A DNA stretch of 64,000 bases, taken from positions 1 through 64,000 of the forward strand of contig JAHITX010000024.1 of assembly GCA_018817425.1 (NCBI GenBank), given 5' to 3'. Each line of letters opens with the position of its first letter. The stretch's first letter is position 1. This DNA comes from Pseudomonadota bacterium (GTDB lineage Bacteria; Desulfobacterota; Desulfobacteria; Desulfobacterales; RPRI01). The translations under genes were made by a program, and so were the position numbers. Below are positions 12,923 through 23,373 of the stretch, piece by piece. Below the pieces are notes generated by a model that worked only from the letters and a program-made list of their open reading frames with translations, did no database searches and had not been told where the DNA came from.

Positions 12923-13921
12923 ATGATTAACGACTCAAATAAAAGTAATGGCAAAAAACTTGTAGTAGGCATAGGATCGGCTCTTGTTGATATTCTTGCT
13001 CTTGAGGATGATGAGTTTATAGAAAAATCCGGTGTTGTAAAGGGTGGAATGACTCTGGTTAACGATTATGTTATTGATGACACATTATCCATGACAACAA
13101 ATAAAACCAGCATAGTACCGGGAGGTTCTGCATGCAATACAATAGTAGGCATAGGGAAACTGGGCGGTGCAGCACGGTTTGTAGGTAAATTGGGTGAAGA
13201 CGAGCTCGGTAAATTTTTTGAAAATGATTTAAAAAATAATAATGTTGAATCACATCTTTTTACTTGCTCTTTTCCTACCGGAAGAGTTCTTTCTATAGTT
13301 ACACCAGATGCCCAGCGTTCGATGTTTACCTGCCTTGGTGCTTCTTTGGAAACAAAACCGGAAGAAATTACAATTAATTGTTTTATTGGAGCTGCGGTTG
13401 TCCATATAGAGGGTTATTTGCTTTTTAACAAAGATTTAATGCTATCTGCTTTAAACAACGCAAAATCGTCGGGTGCGCTTATTTCACTGGATCTTGCAAG
13501 TTTCACGGTTGTCGAAGAAAATAAAGATTTTATTGATAAAATAGTCGACGACTATGTAGATATATTACTCGCCAATGAGGATGAAGCATCTGCATTTACA
13601 GGTTATAAAGACGAACTGCGAGCTATAGATGATTTATCAAAACGTGCGGATATTGCAGTGCTGAAAATAGGTGAACGGGGAAGCTACATATCACACAAGG
13701 GAGAAGTTATTAAAGTTGCTCCAATGGGAAACGGATTTGCGTTAGATACCACCGGAGCAGGTGACCTTTGGGCGGCTGGGTTTTTATTCGGATTAGTAAA
13801 TGGTTACAACCTCAAAAAATGTGGCGAACTTGGGTCCGCGTGTGGATATGAAGTTTGTCAGGTTGTAGGAGCTAATATACCGGAAGATGGCTGGGATAGA
13901 ATAAAAAAAATGCTTATGTAA
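12923..13921 (+). CDS. PfkB-family sugar/nucleoside kinase (adenosine kinase-like)
   Basis: The 332-residue protein has both PfkB signatures: the N-terminal glycine-rich region (VPGGSACNTIVGIGKLGGAA) and the C-terminal catalytic motif DTTGAGDLWAAGFLFG with the base Asp. The length and N-terminus (GIGSALVDILALEDDEF) resemble adenosine kinase or fructokinase-like members common in deltaproteobacteria. The substrate cannot be told from sequence alone. The stop codon is immediately before the next gene's possible start, so the genes are tightly linked. Confidence 0.85.
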   Translation: MINDSNKSNGKKLVVGIGSALVDILALEDDEFIEKSGVVKGGMTLVNDYVIDDTLSMTTNKTSIVPGGSACNTIVGIGKLGGAARFVGKLGEDELGKFFENDLKNNNVESHLFTCSFPTGRVLSIVTPDAQRSMFTCLGASLETKPEEITINCFIGAAVVHIEGYLLFNKDLMLSALNNAKSSGALISLDLASFTVVEENKDFIDKIVDDYVDILLANEDEASAFTGYKDELRAIDDLSKRADIAVLKIGERGSYISHKGEVIKVAPMGNGFALDTTGAGDLWAAGFLFGLVNGYNLKKCGELGSACGYEVCQVVGANIPEDGWDRIKKMLM

Positions 13922-13939
13922 ATGGTGCTTGGAGAAACA

Positions 13940-14623
13940 ATGGCAAAGAATAAAATAACAAGAAAAGAACTCTTTAATAAACCTGATGAATTTATTACCT
14001 TTTCAGCTAAATTATTCAATCTTTTAGCTGAATATCAGACACAAGTATTATGTGCCATAGGTGCAGTGGTGCTAATTGCTATTGCCTTTTCCGGATATGG
14101 TTACTTTCATCGAAAGTCTGAAAGCAAAGCTTTTTCGATGCTTCAAAACAATTTGAGGCAATATACCGTTTCTCTTAAAAAACATGGCCCTCAAAAAGCT
14201 TTGGGCGAAGTTAATGCCGGATTTAATGATATTATAGACAAATATTCGGGAAATATTGGAGGTAAAGTAGCAAGGCTTGAATTTGCTAATATTTGCTATA
14301 AAGCCGGAGATATAGATAAAGCAATTGATTCATATGATAAAGCGCTTATTGATTTTAGCAACAATCGGTTTGTTAAATGCCAGATCTTAAATAATCTTGG
14401 CTATTCCTATGAAGAAAAAAAGGATTTAAAATCAGCAGTAAATTATTTTGAAAAAATTATTGCAGAACCAGGTAATTTATTAAAAGATGAGGCCTATTTT
14501 AACCTCGGAAGGCTTTTTGCCTTATTGGGGGAAGAAAATAAAAGCAAAGAAGCTTATGAAAAAATTTGTACCGATTTTGCAGACTCTTCCTATTTTATGA
14601 TTGCCAAAGAACATATCTCGTGA
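13940..14623 (+). CDS. membrane-anchored TPR protein (YfgM-like)
   Basis: I start it at ATG 13940 (CTTGGAG upstream); an in-frame ATG at 13922 abuts the previous stop codon and has no site. The 227 residues hold one transmembrane helix near residues 36-58 (VLCAIGAVVLIAIAFSGYGY). At least three tetratricopeptide repeats follow on the far side (AGDIDKAIDSYDKAL; KKDLKSAVNYFEKII; LGEENKSKEAYEKI). This layout matches YfgM/ancillary SecYEG translocon-type proteins. A general scaffold role is inferred. Confidence 0.75.
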   Translation: MAKNKITRKELFNKPDEFITFSAKLFNLLAEYQTQVLCAIGAVVLIAIAFSGYGYFHRKSESKAFSMLQNNLRQYTVSLKKHGPQKALGEVNAGFNDIIDKYSGNIGGKVARLEFANICYKAGDIDKAIDSYDKALIDFSNNRFVKCQILNNLGYSYEEKKDLKSAVNYFEKIIAEPGNLLKDEAYFNLGRLFALLGEENKSKEAYEKICTDFADSSYFMIAKEHIS

Positions 14624-14952
14624 TCTTTATCTGGCTAAAAGAATAACGGCCAACTGAAATTAATCCAGTTGACCGTTAAGGAGGAAAGAAGAATTTTTAT
14701 CGGGTTAATATTAGTATAAGCAAATATCTTGCCAATTCATTTTTATCATAAATCAATATTTCATTTATACATTAGAATTAAAATAGTTATGCTTATTAGT
14801 TTCCTCTGTTTCCGCATAGTAATTCTCTATTAGATTCCATATATTAATAAAAAAAGTTCAATATTCTGAACCAATAGCATCTGGTAATCATATAACATAC
14901 TGAAAACAAAACAAATAAATAGGTTTAAATTTTTGAACCGGATTATTTGTTT
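14624..14952. other. 329-bp intergenic region between convergent genes
   Basis: Apart from one strong hairpin (listed separately), the stretch is AT-rich without ORFs or repeats that I can recognise. Confidence 0.5.
14645..14677. terminator. hairpin between convergent genes, possible terminator
   Basis: AACGGCCAACTG and CAGTTGACCGTT form a 12-bp stem with one mismatch around a 9-nt loop, 22 bp after the TPR gene stop codon. Neither strand has a clean U-tract directly after the stem, so termination is likely but not assured. Confidence 0.45.
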
Positions 14953-16335
14953 TTATTGTTCCTTAACTGTATCAATATTGAGTTTTTTTAATTTTTGATT
15001 AAGGCCGCTTTTTCCTATACCAAGCAATTCGGCCGCATGTGATTGAACATGATTTGCCATTTTCATAGCTCTTTTTATCATTATCCGCTCAACCAAATCC
15101 AAAGTTTCATATAATTTTGCGTTTGCGGGAATTCCCTCAAAATGCAAGGTATTATAAACATTATCCCTGAATTCTCTCGGAAGATCGGAAACCCTTATTA
15201 TATTGCTGTCACATAATATGATGCCTCGTTCAATAAAGTTTTCAAGTTCGCGAACATTTCCGGGCCATGTATAATCATATAAAAGACGCTCAACTTCGGT
15301 ATCAACACCGGTTACAGGTTGCCCTGCTTTCCTTTGTCCGGCGTACTTGTTTATGAAATGCTCAACGAGTAGATGTATATCTTCCAACCTTTGTCTTAAA
15401 GGTGGAATATTAATATTTAAAACATCGAGGCGATAAAAAAGATCTTCCCTGAAACGGCCCTGTCTTACTTCTTCTTTTAAATGCTTATTTGTTGCTGCAA
15501 TGACCCGGATATTTACTGTAATCGGCTTAACCCCCCCAACTCTTTCAAAGGTTCTTTCCTGGAGTACACGAAGTAATTTCACCTGTAAGCCCTGAGATAA
15601 TTCGGATATTTCATCAAGAAAAAGAGTGCCGTTGTCTGCAAGTTCAAATCTTCCTTTTTTCATAGCAACAGCTCCTGTGAAGGCCCCTTTTTCATGTCCA
15701 AACAATTCGCTTTCAAGGAGATTTTCAGCAAAAGCGGAGCAATTTACAGGTATGAATGGTTTTTCACTTCTTGGACTGTTAAAATGAATAGATTTTGCGA
15801 CAAGCTCTTTTCCGGTACCGCTTTCTCCTTCTATTAAAACAGTTGCTGATGTTGGCGATACTTTTTGTATAGTTTCAAAAACATCTCGCATGGCTTTGCT
15901 TTTACCGATAATGTTGCCGAATTTATATTGTGATTCTACAACATTACGAAGCTGTTTATTTTCTTTGATAATGCTGTATACCTTAACAGCCTTTTTTACA
16001 AAAAGTATGAGCCTCTCATTATCAAATGGTTTTAGTATGTAATTGTAAGCTCCTTTTTGCATGGCTTCTACTGCTTTTTCAACAGTTCCATGAGCTGTCA
16101 TCATTATTACCGGAAGATCGGGATCTGATATTTTGATTCTTTCCAAAAGCCCTATCCCATCAATAAGCGGCATTTTCATATCGGTAAGAACAAGATCAAT
16201 GTCAGAGTTATTTATTATTTCCAGAGCATTAAGGCCATTATTTGCAACTAATGTTTCATATCCTTCCTCTTCAAGAATAGCACTTATTATTGGAGGATAG
16301 TTTTTTTCATCATCAACAATTAAAATTGTTTCCAT
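14953..16335 (-). CDS. NtrC-family sigma-54-dependent response regulator
   Basis: The 460-residue protein has the full three-domain plan. The receiver is residues 1-120, with DD at 8-9 and phospho-acceptor D52 in LTDMKMPLIDG. The AAA+ domain is about residues 140-375, with Walker A GESGTGKELVA, the sigma-54 contact loop GAFTGA, and Walker B GTLFLDEI. A Fis-type helix-turn-helix lies at the C-terminus (QSHAAELLGIGKSGLNQKLKK). It activates sigma-54 promoters when phosphorylated. The start lies 2 bp after the histidine kinase stop codon, so the two are translationally linked partners. Its targets are not evident here. Confidence 0.95.
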   Translation of the reverse strand: METILIVDDEKNYPPIISAILEEEGYETLVANNGLNALEIINNSDIDLVLTDMKMPLIDGIGLLERIKISDPDLPVIMMTAHGTVEKAVEAMQKGAYNYILKPFDNERLILFVKKAVKVYSIIKENKQLRNVVESQYKFGNIIGKSKAMRDVFETIQKVSPTSATVLIEGESGTGKELVAKSIHFNSPRSEKPFIPVNCSAFAENLLESELFGHEKGAFTGAVAMKKGRFELADNGTLFLDEISELSQGLQVKLLRVLQERTFERVGGVKPITVNIRVIAATNKHLKEEVRQGRFREDLFYRLDVLNINIPPLRQRLEDIHLLVEHFINKYAGQRKAGQPVTGVDTEVERLLYDYTWPGNVRELENFIERGIILCDSNIIRVSDLPREFRDNVYNTLHFEGIPANAKLYETLDLVERIMIKRAMKMANHVQSHAAELLGIGKSGLNQKLKKLNIDTVKEQ

Positions 16336-16337
16336 AA

Positions 16338-17756
16338 TTATTTCCCATTTTGGACAGGTATTATCACTAATACTTTCACACCGTAAGGTGACCTGTTTGA
16401 AATTTCTATTTTACCATTATGAGCTTCAATAATATTTTTGGCAATTATAAGACCAAGACCGGTTCCCTTTTCTTTAGTAGTAAAAAAAGGATCCCATATC
16501 TTTTTTAATATATCTTCGGGAATTCCTATTCCTTCATCTTCAAAAATAATATTAATATTGTTATGATCAGAGTTAATTGTGACATATATTTTCCCTTCAT
16601 CCGGCATAGACTGCATGCTGTTTATAAGTATATTTAAAAATGCCTGATAAAGCATGTTGGAATCAGCTGATGTTTCCGGGATATTGGATATTTCTTTCAA
16701 TTTTACACTAATATTTTTTTCTTCAAACTGTTGGGACAGGTGATTAATATTTTTTTCAATGATTTCTTCTATGTTGCAAGGTACCAAATCAGGTTTTCTG
16801 GGTTTTGCAAAATTTAGAAAATCAGTGATTATTTTATTAAGACGAACGGATTCCTCCACTATAATATCCGGAACATTGTTGGAAGGATCTAACGCAACGA
16901 TTTTTTTCTTCAAAAGTTCGGCTGAACTTTTGATAATTCCTAAAGGATTCCTTATTTCATGGGAAACACCGGCTATCATTTCACCCAAAGTTGATAAGTG
17001 TTCGGCTCGCCTTAGTTGTTCTTCAAGAATCAATCGCTCCATAGCACGTTTTTTAATTATTTTTTCTCCCTTTCTGACAAAAAAAACAAGAATGCCAAAA
17101 AGGCTGCTCATTACAACTGTAATTGCAATAATTGCAACATGCTGAAATTTAAATATACTTTTATAATCTTCTGATAAATCCTGTTCAATTTCAATAACGC
17201 CTATTATGGGACCTGTCGATCCCGGATACGCTTTCTCAATACGAAGAGGTGCAAAAGTAACCATTTTGTTTTTAGAATAAAGACCAAGCAGATTTTCAAT
17301 ATAATTGCCCCTTTGAACAAGTTTTGTTGTAGGCTCGCCTAAAAGTGCTCTAAAATATTCCTGCCCCCCTATATTTTCTTTCCCTACTATCTTTTTGTCT
17401 AAACTGTACGATACGATATTTTTTTCAACACTATAAATAGTTACATTATCCACTTTGTACCCATGAAGAGTACTACTAACAATATTATCTACAATTTCAG
17501 ATTGCTCTTTATTTCTAAGCTGTATTTTTCCATATTTAATTGAAGCCGGAATAATAAATTGTGTAAAAAGCTGATGATTCAGATTTGCAGCAATAAGAAA
17601 TGCATATTCTTCACTCTTTTCCAGTTGTTTCTTTCTGACCCAGTGCGTATTCAAAACTGTTAACACCATAATACCTGCAAATAATACAATAAGGCTTGAA
17701 TAAGAGAAATATTTCACTAGCCTGAATGGTTTAATTTTTGCTTCCTGTGTTTTCAA
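16338..17756 (-). CDS. membrane sensor histidine kinase, partner of the NtrC-type regulator
   Basis: The 472-residue kinase has two transmembrane helices (about residues 18-38 and 205-228) enclosing a periplasmic sensor domain of about 165 residues that looks Cache/PDC-like. The H-box is [17 protein letters not shown], followed by N-box, [11 protein letters not shown] and [11 protein letters not shown]. It would autophosphorylate on His and pass the phosphate to the adjacent regulator. The ligand is unknown. No HAMP domain is obvious. Confidence 0.93.
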   Translation of the reverse strand: MKTQEAKIKPFRLVKYFSYSSLIVLFAGIMVLTVLNTHWVRKKQLEKSEEYAFLIAANLNHQLFTQFIIPASIKYGKIQLRNKEQSEIVDNIVSSTLHGYKVDNVTIYSVEKNIVSYSLDKKIVGKENIGGQEYFRALLGEPTTKLVQRGNYIENLLGLYSKNKMVTFAPLRIEKAYPGSTGPIIGVIEIEQDLSEDYKSIFKFQHVAIIAITVVMSSLFGILVFFVRKGEKIIKKRAMERLILEEQLRRAEHLSTLGEMIAGVSHEIRNPLGIIKSSAELLKKKIVALDPSNNVPDIIVEESVRLNKIITDFLNFAKPRKPDLVPCNIEEIIEKNINHLSQQFEEKNISVKLKEISNIPETSADSNMLYQAFLNILINSMQSMPDEGKIYVTINSDHNNINIIFEDEGIGIPEDILKKIWDPFFTTKEKGTGLGLIIAKNIIEAHNGKIEISNRSPYGVKVLVIIPVQNGK

Positions 17757-18051
17757 TTATAAATTCCTTTAAACATGGCGGCTTCATTGAAAGCCTCTAA
17801 AACTTAGAGGTTAAATCGAAATCATAATGACAGGATTTGCAATAAATATCAACTTATTATTTAATATTCCCCGGCTGTTTGAAAGAATAGACAAGTTTAA
17901 ATAATTAAAATCCGGGGAGCAACTATGTCTTTATGTATGATATGTACCAAACCTTGACAATAGTTTGCTTTAACGGCATGATGATTTAAAATTCTCGCCT
18001 GCAAGGCGTTTTAATTGATTTAAAACAGGAAGATATATTCAAGCACTATTT
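17757..18051. other. 295-bp divergent region upstream of rlmN
   Basis: It separates the histidine kinase (-) from rlmN (+). It contains one promoter-like pair and a small hairpin (CGCCT-GCA-AGGCG, near 17996-18008) in the probable rlmN leader. I see nothing else. Confidence 0.45.
17954..17982 (+). promoter_or_regulatory. possible sigma-70 promoter for rlmN
   Basis: TTGACA, a 17-bp spacer and CATGAT (4 of 6), about 70 bp before the rlmN start codon. Confidence 0.4.
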
Positions 18052-19101
18052 ATGAGTTTACAATCTAAACAAAATATCATTGAGCTTTCAAAAGAAGAGC
18101 TTATTTTCTGGTTAAATGAAATGGGAATTGAAGCTTATAGAGCTAACCAGATCTTCGCTTGGATTTATATAAAACAGGTTGATGCATTTGAAGATATGAC
18201 AGATATCAGGCTTGATTTAAGAAATCTTTTTTCGAACCACTTTACAATAAGCCGGCTTAACCAAAAAAAAATTGAAATATCACGTGATGGTTCAAAAAAA
18301 TATCTTTTCGGATTAGCAGATGGTAATTATATCGAAAGCGTTCTGATACCTGAAAAGAATCATTATACCCTTTGTATTTCAAGCCAGGTAGGATGTGCTC
18401 AGGGATGCAGGTTTTGCTTAACCGCAAGTGGAGGTTTTATCAGAAATCTAACAAAAGCTGAAATTGTATCTCAAGTGCGGGATATTCAAAACGATGTAGC
18501 AGGAGAAAAATTACCCCTTTCAAATATTGTTTTTATGGGAATGGGAGAGCCTCTTGCAAACTATAAAAATATTGTTAAAGCTATAGATTCAATTTCATCG
18601 AAAGATACCGGTCTTGGTTTTGCAAAACGAAAGATTACTGTTTCAACAGCAGGCCTTATTCCTTTTTTAAAAGATCTTGGAAAGGATACCGGAGTTAACC
18701 TGGCAGTATCGCTTAATGCGGCAGATAATGAAACAAGAGATATACTTATGCCGATAAACAGAAAATATCCCATTGAAGAACTAATTAAGGCATGCAGTGA
18801 GTATGATTTGAAACCCAGAAACAGGATAACTGTTGAATATATTCTTATTAAAGATGTAAATGATTCTCCGGCTGATGCAAAGCGTCTTGCACAACTATTA
18901 AGATCCGTTAAGTCAAAAATAAACCTGATTCCCTTTAATGAGTATGAAGCAAGTGAATTTAAAAGACCGGAAGCGGCTGTCATTAAAATTTTTCGGGAAA
19001 TACTGGTAAATAATGATTATACAGTTATAATACGGCACAGCAAAGGGCAGGATATTTCGGCGGCTTGCGGTCAGCTTAGGGGCAAGGAACTGTTGAACTG
19101 A
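18052..19101 (+). CDS. rlmN: dual-specificity 23S rRNA A2503 / tRNA A37 C2-methyltransferase
   Basis: The 349-residue radical-SAM enzyme carries the CxxxCxxC cluster motif in QVGCAQGCRFCLTASGG, the downstream FMGMGEPLANY motif, and the C-terminal catalytic cysteine in ISAACGQL. It methylates A2503 of 23S rRNA and A37 of some tRNAs. Length and motif spacing are normal. It converges with the next gene, leaving only 6 bp between stop codons. Confidence 0.95.
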   Translation: MSLQSKQNIIELSKEELIFWLNEMGIEAYRANQIFAWIYIKQVDAFEDMTDIRLDLRNLFSNHFTISRLNQKKIEISRDGSKKYLFGLADGNYIESVLIPEKNHYTLCISSQVGCAQGCRFCLTASGGFIRNLTKAEIVSQVRDIQNDVAGEKLPLSNIVFMGMGEPLANYKNIVKAIDSISSKDTGLGFAKRKITVSTAGLIPFLKDLGKDTGVNLAVSLNAADNETRDILMPINRKYPIEELIKACSEYDLKPRNRITVEYILIKDVNDSPADAKRLAQLLRSVKSKINLIPFNEYEASEFKRPEAAVIKIFREILVNNDYTVIIRHSKGQDISAACGQLRGKELLN

Positions 19102-19107
19102 TTTTTA

Positions 19108-20106
19108 TTACTGTATCATCAGATGCCTTATTTTCTCCGGGGGAATAGCAAGTACTTTTATAGTTCTGTCGCCCTTTGGCGTTGTGGCGGTAACATTAAT
19201 TTCTGATAATTCCGGAGCTTTGCTATATCCTGCACATATTGATGCCGCAAGGATTATTGTATCATTGCTTCCTCCGTTTGGCATTATTGCTAATGGCCCA
19301 GGAAAGTCTTTTACTTTTAATATAATGTCTGATGCCGGTTTAAACAGCTTTTCTATATTTTCATTATCAGCCTGATTTCTCCCGACTATTATTTTTGTAC
19401 TTTTATTAATCCGAAAATGACGCCCGAATTTTAATAAGTGCATTTCATTTTCCGGATAGTTTTCCTGGTGTGCAAAAAGATCTTTTAGTCGTTTGGAAAA
19501 TTCTTTGTCTGTCAAAAGGCAGCCGCCTGCAGGAGCAGGATAATCCGAAACACCAAATTCTGCAGCAAGAGCTATCTGGGGTTTTCTTGACTTTCCTGTA
19601 ATATCAAGCAAAAGCTCCCTGTCAACAAGGCCATTTATTTCGGGTATTGTCGGTGCAAGCCTTTTTGCCGACAACGGCCTTAGTATATAACCATCATAAC
19701 CGGAATGCTTTTCCACATATCTAAGAGATGGTCTTGTTTGGGACATAGGCCGCTGTCCAAGTACTTCTCCGCTGAAAAGAAAATCAAACCCGCGCTCTTT
19801 CATAATACTGCCTGCAATCCTGAACATAAGCGAATGGCAATCCATGCATGGATTCATGTTTTTGCCATATCCACAATTTGGATTTTCAAGCATCTGCATA
19901 TATTCTTTTGTAATGTTTTTTACAGTTAAAGGAATACCTGTAAATTCTGATGCCTTTACCGCTTTTTGTGATGAAAAAAACGGAGTTTCAAAAGTTATCC
20001 ATTCAACTTCAACTTGTATTTTGCGAAGAACCAAAGCGGAAAGAATACTGTCAAGCCCCCCTGAACAAAGGCCTAATGCCCGAATATTTTTTTTGCAATT
20101 TGTCAT
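19108..20106 (-). CDS. PP-loop ATPase, MnmA/ThiI-like tRNA sulfur-transfer family
   Basis: The 332-residue protein has an N-terminal PP-loop (LCSGGLDSILSALVL, SGGxDS type), which adenylates substrates in tRNA thiolation enzymes. A CxxC-like pair (NPCMDCHSLMF) and a later cysteine in APAGGCLLTDKEFSKRL sit where sulfur-relay cysteines occur in MnmA relatives. The C-terminal third differs from MnmA and resembles uncharacterised archaeal/deltaproteobacterial homologues. Its substrate is inferred to be tRNA. It shares a bidirectional terminator region with hppA. Confidence 0.7.
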   Translation of the reverse strand: MTNCKKNIRALGLCSGGLDSILSALVLRKIQVEVEWITFETPFFSSQKAVKASEFTGIPLTVKNITKEYMQMLENPNCGYGKNMNPCMDCHSLMFRIAGSIMKERGFDFLFSGEVLGQRPMSQTRPSLRYVEKHSGYDGYILRPLSAKRLAPTIPEINGLVDRELLLDITGKSRKPQIALAAEFGVSDYPAPAGGCLLTDKEFSKRLKDLFAHQENYPENEMHLLKFGRHFRINKSTKIIVGRNQADNENIEKLFKPASDIILKVKDFPGPLAIMPNGGSNDTIILAASICAGYSKAPELSEINVTATTPKGDRTIKVLAIPPEKIRHLMIQ

Positions 20107-20126
20107 AATATGATTTTATATAAAAA

Positions 20127-20163
20127 TAAAAGGCCGCCCTTTTCTACTAGGACGGCCTTTTAA
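20127..20163. terminator. rho-independent terminator after hppA
   Basis: AAAGGCCGCCC and GGACGGCCTTT form an 11-bp stem (one mismatch) around a 9-nt loop, with A/T runs on both sides. It is 35 bp past the hppA stop codon on the minus strand. It also lies just upstream of the PP-loop gene start, separating the two minus-strand genes. Confidence 0.85.
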
Positions 20164-20198
20164 TATGTACTAAAACTATCTTTACTTATCTGTCACCA

Positions 20199-22280
20199 TT
20201 AGATTAAAGGAACAATCAAAAGAGCAACGATATTGATAACCTTGATCATCGGGTTGATGGCAGGACCGGCTGTATCTTTGTAAGGATCGCCTACAGTGTC
20301 ACCTGTAACGGATGCTTTGTGACCTTCACTGCCTTTTTTGTGCATAACACCATTGTCATCGGTAACACCGTCTTCAAAGGATTTCTTGGCATTATCCCAT
20401 GCACCACCACCACTCGTCATGGCTATAGCCTGGAAAAGACCGGTTAAGATACTTCCGATAAGAACTCCGCCAAGAGCTTCCCTGCCGAGGGTAAGACCAA
20501 CCACAATAGGAACAACAACCGGGATAAGAGCGGGAACCATCATTTGTTTGATAGCGCCTTTTGTTACGATATCAACGCACTTACCGTATTCGGGTTTTGC
20601 CTTATATTCCATAATGCCCGGGATTTCACGAAACTGCCTTCTAACTTCTTCAACAATGCTTCCTGCTGCTTTACCAACAGCCTCCATAAGAAGAGACCCG
20701 AAATAATAAGGAAGCAGACCACCGATAAAAAGACCGGCCAGAACCATTGGATTTGAAAGGTCAAAAAGAATTACATCAGAAAATGAACGCGAGTATTCTG
20801 CAAAAAGAACAAGTGCTGCAAGTGCTGCCGAACCAATTGCATAACCCTTTGTTACAGCCTTTGTTGTATTTCCAACAGCATCCAGAGGATCTGTTATGTT
20901 ACGGATTTCTTCAGGCAGTTCAGACATTTCTGCAATACCACCTGCATTATCTGTAATAGGACCGTAAGAGTCAATAGCAACTACGATACCTGTCATCGAA
21001 AGCATGGAAACAGCAGCAAGAGCGATAGCAAAAAGACCGCCTTTAGCAGCATCGGCTGTGTCAGAAAAACCTCCGCCTAACTGATAGGATCCAAGAATTG
21101 CCAATACGATTACTATAACCGGCGCAGCAGTCGATTTCATACTTACTGCAAGCCCTGCGATAACGTTTGTTCCATGACCGGTAAGACTGGCTTTTGCAAT
21201 GTGTTGTACCGGAGGACGGTCCGCTGCGGTGAAATACTCTGTGATAACAACGATCAGGCCTGTTAATACAAGGCCGATGAGCGCCATCAGAAAAACACTG
21301 TTTTGTGTGAATGCCGGATATGCCGCTCTCATCTCCGGCGATACGCCTTCCAAGAATTTTCCTGTCACAAAATAAAATGCCACTGCGGCAAGTATACCTG
21401 AAACAGCAAGGCCTTTGTATAACGCGCCCATAATATACTGGCTTTTGCCAAGCTTTACTGCAAATGTTCCGATAACTGAAGCAATGATAGAAATTCCACC
21501 AAGCATCAACGGAAATTCAATCCACGGACTACCATCGCCGAAAACCGTCTTCGCAAGCAACATAGCCGCAACAAGAGTAACGGTATATGTTTCATAAAGA
21601 TCTGCCGCCATGCCTGCGCAGTCGCCTACGTTGTCACCAACGTTATCTGCGATAACCGCAGGATTTCTTGGATCATCTTCAGGAATTCCGGCCTCAACTT
21701 TACCTACAAGGTCAGCTCCAACGTCGGCAGCCTTTGTGTAGATGCCGCCTGCAATACGGGCAAAAACGCTCATGAGCGAGCACCCAAATCCAAGTCCTAT
21801 CAGAGCATGGAATGACTGTTCCGGAGCTGCTGTTTTTGCGATGTAATAAAAGCCTGCAAGCCCTATAATTCCAAGACCTACGACCATAACACCTGTTACC
21901 GAGCCGCCTTTAAAGGCAAGGCCGAGAGCAGCCTGGAGACCTTTGCTTGCCGCCTGTGTGGTACGTACGTTAGCTCTTACAGTAACCCACATACCCACAA
22001 AACCTGCAAGCGCCGAACCAACAGTACCAACGACAAAACCAATGGCTGTCCATGTACCAAGACCAAAAGCAAGAATCAGGATAACCAGAATTACAGCAAC
22101 CATAGCCACAGCTTTATACTCGCGGCCAAGAAACGCATATGCGCCTTCTTTAATTGCATCCGATATTTCCTGCATTTTGGCGTTTCCTGCATCCTGCTTT
22201 GAAACCCAGATTGCAGTAAAAATAGCGTATATAACGCCTAATATACCGCATCCTAATGCAAATTGTATAGTTAAACTCAT
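20199..22280 (-). CDS. hppA: membrane H+-translocating pyrophosphatase, K+-independent type
   Basis: The 693-residue protein has about 16 transmembrane helices and couples PPi hydrolysis to ion pumping. Signature motifs are present: [33 protein letters not shown], and the C-terminal [20 protein letters not shown]. The cytoplasmic motif [10 protein letters not shown] has Lys where K+-dependent enzymes have Ala, which is the known marker of K+-independent H+-PPases. It would save energy from PPi released by sulfate activation or biosynthesis. AAGGGGG precedes the start. Confidence 0.95.
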   Translation of the reverse strand: MSLTIQFALGCGILGVIYAIFTAIWVSKQDAGNAKMQEISDAIKEGAYAFLGREYKAVAMVAVILVILILAFGLGTWTAIGFVVGTVGSALAGFVGMWVTVRANVRTTQAASKGLQAALGLAFKGGSVTGVMVVGLGIIGLAGFYYIAKTAAPEQSFHALIGLGFGCSLMSVFARIAGGIYTKAADVGADLVGKVEAGIPEDDPRNPAVIADNVGDNVGDCAGMAADLYETYTVTLVAAMLLAKTVFGDGSPWIEFPLMLGGISIIASVIGTFAVKLGKSQYIMGALYKGLAVSGILAAVAFYFVTGKFLEGVSPEMRAAYPAFTQNSVFLMALIGLVLTGLIVVITEYFTAADRPPVQHIAKASLTGHGTNVIAGLAVSMKSTAAPVIVIVLAILGSYQLGGGFSDTADAAKGGLFAIALAAVSMLSMTGIVVAIDSYGPITDNAGGIAEMSELPEEIRNITDPLDAVGNTTKAVTKGYAIGSAALAALVLFAEYSRSFSDVILFDLSNPMVLAGLFIGGLLPYYFGSLLMEAVGKAAGSIVEEVRRQFREIPGIMEYKAKPEYGKCVDIVTKGAIKQMMVPALIPVVVPIVVGLTLGREALGGVLIGSILTGLFQAIAMTSGGGAWDNAKKSFEDGVTDDNGVMHKKGSEGHKASVTGDTVGDPYKDTAGPAINPMIKVINIVALLIVPLI

Positions 22281-22638
22281 TTAAACCCCCTTATTAATTA
22301 TTATTAATCATATACAAAAAAAGACTAAACCACTTACAGTTACTTCACCTCCCCCGTATATATTTTCTATTCATTTTTTACATCTCCTTAAATTATCATT
22401 ATCTATGATAATATAGTGCTTTACAATGGCAAGAATATATAGGAAAGTTACAACTATATGTCAACCTTTTTCTGCGTAAGATATTATGATATGTGGAAGT
22501 AAATAACAGTAAGCAGTCGTACAGAAAAACAAATAATTATAAGCTTATAAAAATATATTACAGAATGTTTACATTATTTAAGACTGTAATTTGAATATTT
22601 TATTCCGTAACTATCATTGACAGGATAAATGATATAAA
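22281..22638. other. 358-bp divergent hppA/nth control region
   Basis: It is AT-rich. On the minus strand a 9-codon mini-ORF (22374-22345) has an AAGGAG site and could be a leader peptide, followed by a purine-rich CGGGGGAGG. I see no riboswitch fold that I can name. Support for the mini-ORF is weak. Confidence 0.4.
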
Positions 22639-23262
22639 ATGAGATTGTTAGCCCGTACAGATAAAATAATAAAGATTTTAACCAAAAGATATCCGGATGT
22701 TAAAACCCAGCTAAATTATAATACTCCCTTTGAGCTTCTTGTTGCGACAATACTTTCTGCACAATGCACGGACAAACGTGTAAATATTGTTACAAAAAGT
22801 CTGTTTGACAAACTTAACACTCCTTATGATTTTGCTAAAGCTCCTGATGAACTGATTGAAAAACTTATAAGATCCACAGGTTTTTTTAGGAATAAAGCTA
22901 AAAATATAAAAAATTGTTCCAAAGAAATTATTGAAAAATATGATGGCAGAGTTCCTGATTCTATAGAAGAACTGACCGGTCTTTCCGGGGTGGGGCGCAA
23001 AACCGCAAATGTTGTTCTTGGCGCAGCCTTTGGTATTCCCGGAATAGTGGTTGACACACATGTGGCCAGAATTTCACAGCGCTTGAGCTTATCTGTTAAT
23101 AAAGATCCGGTTAAAATTGAATTTGATCTTATGAAAATAATACCTCAAACTAAATGGAACGATTTTTGTCTAAGACTTATCTATTTCGGCAGAGAGATCT
23201 GCAAGGCAAGAAAACCTTTATGCCCTATTTGCCCCTTACAAAAATTATGTGATTACCTATGA
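22639..23262 (+). CDS. nth: endonuclease III, base-excision DNA glycosylase/AP lyase
   Basis: The 207-residue protein is the usual length. The helix-hairpin-helix LTGLSGVGRKTANVVLG contains the catalytic Lys, and VDTHVARIS carries the catalytic Asp. The C-terminal [4Fe-4S] pattern C-x6-C-x2-C-x5-C is seen in CKARKPLCPICPLQKLC. It removes oxidised pyrimidines. It is monocistronic or read through into the thiolase gene 111 bp downstream. Confidence 0.95.
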   Translation: MRLLARTDKIIKILTKRYPDVKTQLNYNTPFELLVATILSAQCTDKRVNIVTKSLFDKLNTPYDFAKAPDELIEKLIRSTGFFRNKAKNIKNCSKEIIEKYDGRVPDSIEELTGLSGVGRKTANVVLGAAFGIPGIVVDTHVARISQRLSLSVNKDPVKIEFDLMKIIPQTKWNDFCLRLIYFGREICKARKPLCPICPLQKLCDYL

Positions 23263-23373
23263 GCCACTTACAACAGCAGGCTTGACTTATCAGGTGTAGT
23301 CGGCTACCTGAAAAAAGAAAAATTTAGCGATAAGCTCTTAACGGGAGCAATGAATAGGAGGAAATTTAAGAAT